DNA of 64,000 nucleotides from Gracilibacillus suaedae. Lineage in GTDB: Bacteria; Bacillota; Bacilli; Bacillales; Amphibacillaceae. The notes under the pieces are model-generated. The model searched no databases, was not told the origin of the DNA, and saw nothing but the letters and a program-made list of their open reading frames with translations. The stretch lies in the NCBI RefSeq assembly GCF_017599345.1, contig NZ_JAGFVL010000006.1, positions 1 through 64,000 of the forward strand, written 5' to 3'. Numbering within the stretch: the first letter of the stretch is position 1; every line of letters starts with the position of its first letter. The position numbers and the translations under genes were made by a program. Of the stretch, positions 62,917 through 64,000 are shown one piece after another.

Positions 62917-63696
62917 ATGAAGGTCTTCAAGATGTTTCAAATGGAACATAAAACGTCGATTGTAACAGGTGGTTCAAGAGGACTTGGTAAGGCAATGGCA
63001 GAAGCTTTAGCAGAAGCCGGTTCTAATATTGTTATTGCAGACATCGATATTGAAACGGCTGAAAAAACAGCAGACGCAATAGCAAATAACTATCAGGTAA
63101 AAACCTTAGCAATAAAGGTGGATGTTACGAATGAAACAGATGTTAGCCGGTTAATAGAGGAAGTAACCAAGCGTTTTCCAACCATTGATGTATTGATCAA
63201 CAACGCTGGTATAGCACTTTTGAAGAATACAGAAAAGGTTAGTATGGAGGAGTGGAAAAAGGTTTTAGATGTCAATTTAAATGGCGTATTTTTGATGTCG
63301 AAAGCAGTAGGAAATATCATGATCAAGCAACAATCTGGATCGATTATTAACATAGCATCGATGTCAGGCATGATCATCAATACTCCTCAAAGTCAAGCGG
63401 CTTATAATGCTTCCAAGGCAGCTGTTGCAGCACTGACTAAGAGCCTAGCTTCTGAATGGGTAGAGCATTATATCCGAGTGAATGCCATTGCACCGGGATA
63501 TATGAAGACAGAAATTACACGACCTTATTTTGAGGAGGATGGTGATATGGTAAGAAGGTGGATGAACTTTACACCAATGAACCGTCCAGGAGAACCTGAT
63601 GAATTAAAAGGGGCTGCATTGTATTTAGCATCAGAAGCTTCTTCTTATACAACAGGATCCGTACTTGTAGTAGATGGGGGTTATACAATTTGGTAA
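62917..63696 (+). CDS. SDR-family dehydrogenase, KduD-like
   Basis: A 259-aa short-chain dehydrogenase/reductase: TGGSRGLG (cofactor site, about 17-24), NNAG (about 94), Ser in NIASMSG, YNASK (catalytic Tyr/Lys) and PGYMKTEI. ADIDIE after beta strand 2 has an acidic residue, which favours NAD over NADP. GGGAGGT precedes ATG 62917. Its place between two permease genes means it acts on the imported sugar; 2-dehydro-3-deoxygluconate/5-keto interconversion of pectin breakdown is plausible but unproven. Confidence 0.85.
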   Translation: MKVFKMFQMEHKTSIVTGGSRGLGKAMAEALAEAGSNIVIADIDIETAEKTADAIANNYQVKTLAIKVDVTNETDVSRLIEEVTKRFPTIDVLINNAGIALLKNTEKVSMEEWKKVLDVNLNGVFLMSKAVGNIMIKQQSGSIINIASMSGMIINTPQSQAAYNASKAAVAALTKSLASEWVEHYIRVNAIAPGYMKTEITRPYFEEDGDMVRRWMNFTPMNRPGEPDELKGAALYLASEASSYTTGSVLVVDGGYTIW

Positions 63697-63721
63697 AGCA
63701 AGTAACGGAGGGAGGATAAAA

Positions 63722-64000
63722 ATGATGAAACAGAAAAGTAAGAAAAAGGTGTTAACTTACACTCTGTTATATTTAGTTGTTTTGATAGGACTTACATGGG
63801 CGTTGGTCCCAATTATTTGGATGGTTTTATCTTCTTTGAAGACACAAGCAGGGATGTTTTCCATGCCGCCTAAGTTCTTATTTAAACCGAATTTTGACAC
63901 TTTTCAATATATGTTTTCAGAGAGTGGAGGTTTTCTTCATTATTTACGAAATAGTGTCGTGGCGGCTGTCTCCTCTACAGCGATTTCCTTAGTATTAGGA
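63722..64000 (+). CDS. Sugar ABC transporter permease, MalG type (partial, runs off the window)
   Basis: The first 93 codons are present: KKVLTYTLLYLVVLIGLTWA as helix 1, PIIWMVLSSLKTQAGMF, and the start of helix 2 (RNSVVAAVSSTAISLVLG). GGAGGGAGG precedes ATG 63722. Partner of the permease at 61981; the frame is open to the last base. Confidence 0.85.
   Translation, partial: MMKQKSKKKVLTYTLLYLVVLIGLTWALVPIIWMVLSSLKTQAGMFSMPPKFLFKPNFDTFQYMFSESGGFLHYLRNSVVAAVSSTAISLVLG

Noticed and set aside
1-64000. tRNA or rRNA genes, intact insertion sequences or prophage
   Set aside because: No rRNA-like, tRNA cloverleaf, transposase or phage structural sequence was recognised on either strand.

Overview
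The window is about 64 kb of low-GC Firmicute DNA, almost certainly from an endospore-forming member of the Bacillaceae. The evidence is AGGAGG-type ribosome binding sites, frequent TTG/GTG starts, CcpA cre sites, a PyrR-type attenuator, an AprX subtilase of the same length as I recall for the Bacillus subtilis protein, a CotY/CotZ-type spore coat protein and a YheC/YheD ATP-grasp protein. Secreted proteins and lipoproteins are rich in Asp/Glu, which suggests a moderately halophilic or alkaliphilic genus (Gracilibacillus/Amphibacillus-like; inference only). No rRNA, tRNA, CRISPR array or intact insertion sequence was seen.

Layout. 1-5.0 kb: fructokinase-type PfkB kinase, a 48-aa protein, an NCS2 purine permease, a double VOC-domain protein and a metallophosphoesterase. 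5.0-7.9 kb: codBA (cytosine permease and cytosine deaminase) behind a leader that matches a PyrR attenuator. 8.2-11.5 kb: a compact locus with a small two-helix peptide, an ABC ATPase, an ABC permease, a mini S2P-like metalloprotease and a small membrane protein; it looks like an export/immunity system for a membrane-active peptide without a recognisable modification enzyme. 11.8-12.4 kb: remnant of a BglG/MtlR-type PTS regulator. 12.5-20.1 kb: an ABC importer with a CehA-type PHP hydrolase, an unrecognised 420-aa protein and a GntR/HutC repressor, with three copies of a candidate operator. 20.3-21.2 kb: ZIP metal transporter.

21.4-34.3 kb is a carbohydrate locus: solute-binding protein, YesM/YesN-type two-component system, two permeases, a large clan GH-A glycosidase and a secreted PL11 rhamnogalacturonan lyase. 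Two promoters in it share a motif at identical spacing to the -10 box. 34.6-41.4 kb: UPF0158 protein, then an operon of metallo-beta-lactamase-fold protein, AfuB/FbpB-type double permease, binding protein and ATPase, with a divergent LysR regulator. 41.5-46.9 kb: an HpaB-type flavin monooxygenase, an AraC regulator, a secreted PL1-like pectate lyase and a sulfatase remnant. 47.1-49.3 kb: damaged HEPN/MNT pair and CvfB (S1 RNA-binding) behind a structured leader with its own promoter and terminator.

49.3-57.9 kb holds spore and stress functions: AprX, a GNAT acetyltransferase, a CotY/CotZ coat protein, two paralogous divergent ATP-grasp proteins plus a YheC/YheD-type one, and an ECF sigma factor co-transcribed with a second-type ClpP. 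58.2-60.0 kb: TM2 protein and a PadR/HAAS-domain pair. 60.3-64.0 kb: another sugar ABC importer with an SDR dehydrogenase between its two permease genes, under a promoter carrying a near-perfect palindrome and a cre site; the last permease runs off the window.

The common thread of the accessory part is uptake and breakdown of plant pectin-type polysaccharides (PL11, PL1, GH-A enzyme, sulfatase remnant, three to four lipoprotein-dependent importers, KduD-like SDR) under CcpA and local regulators. Noncoding structure is unusually rich: three related hairpin-rich elements, a 51-bp tandem repeat, and several attenuator-like leaders.
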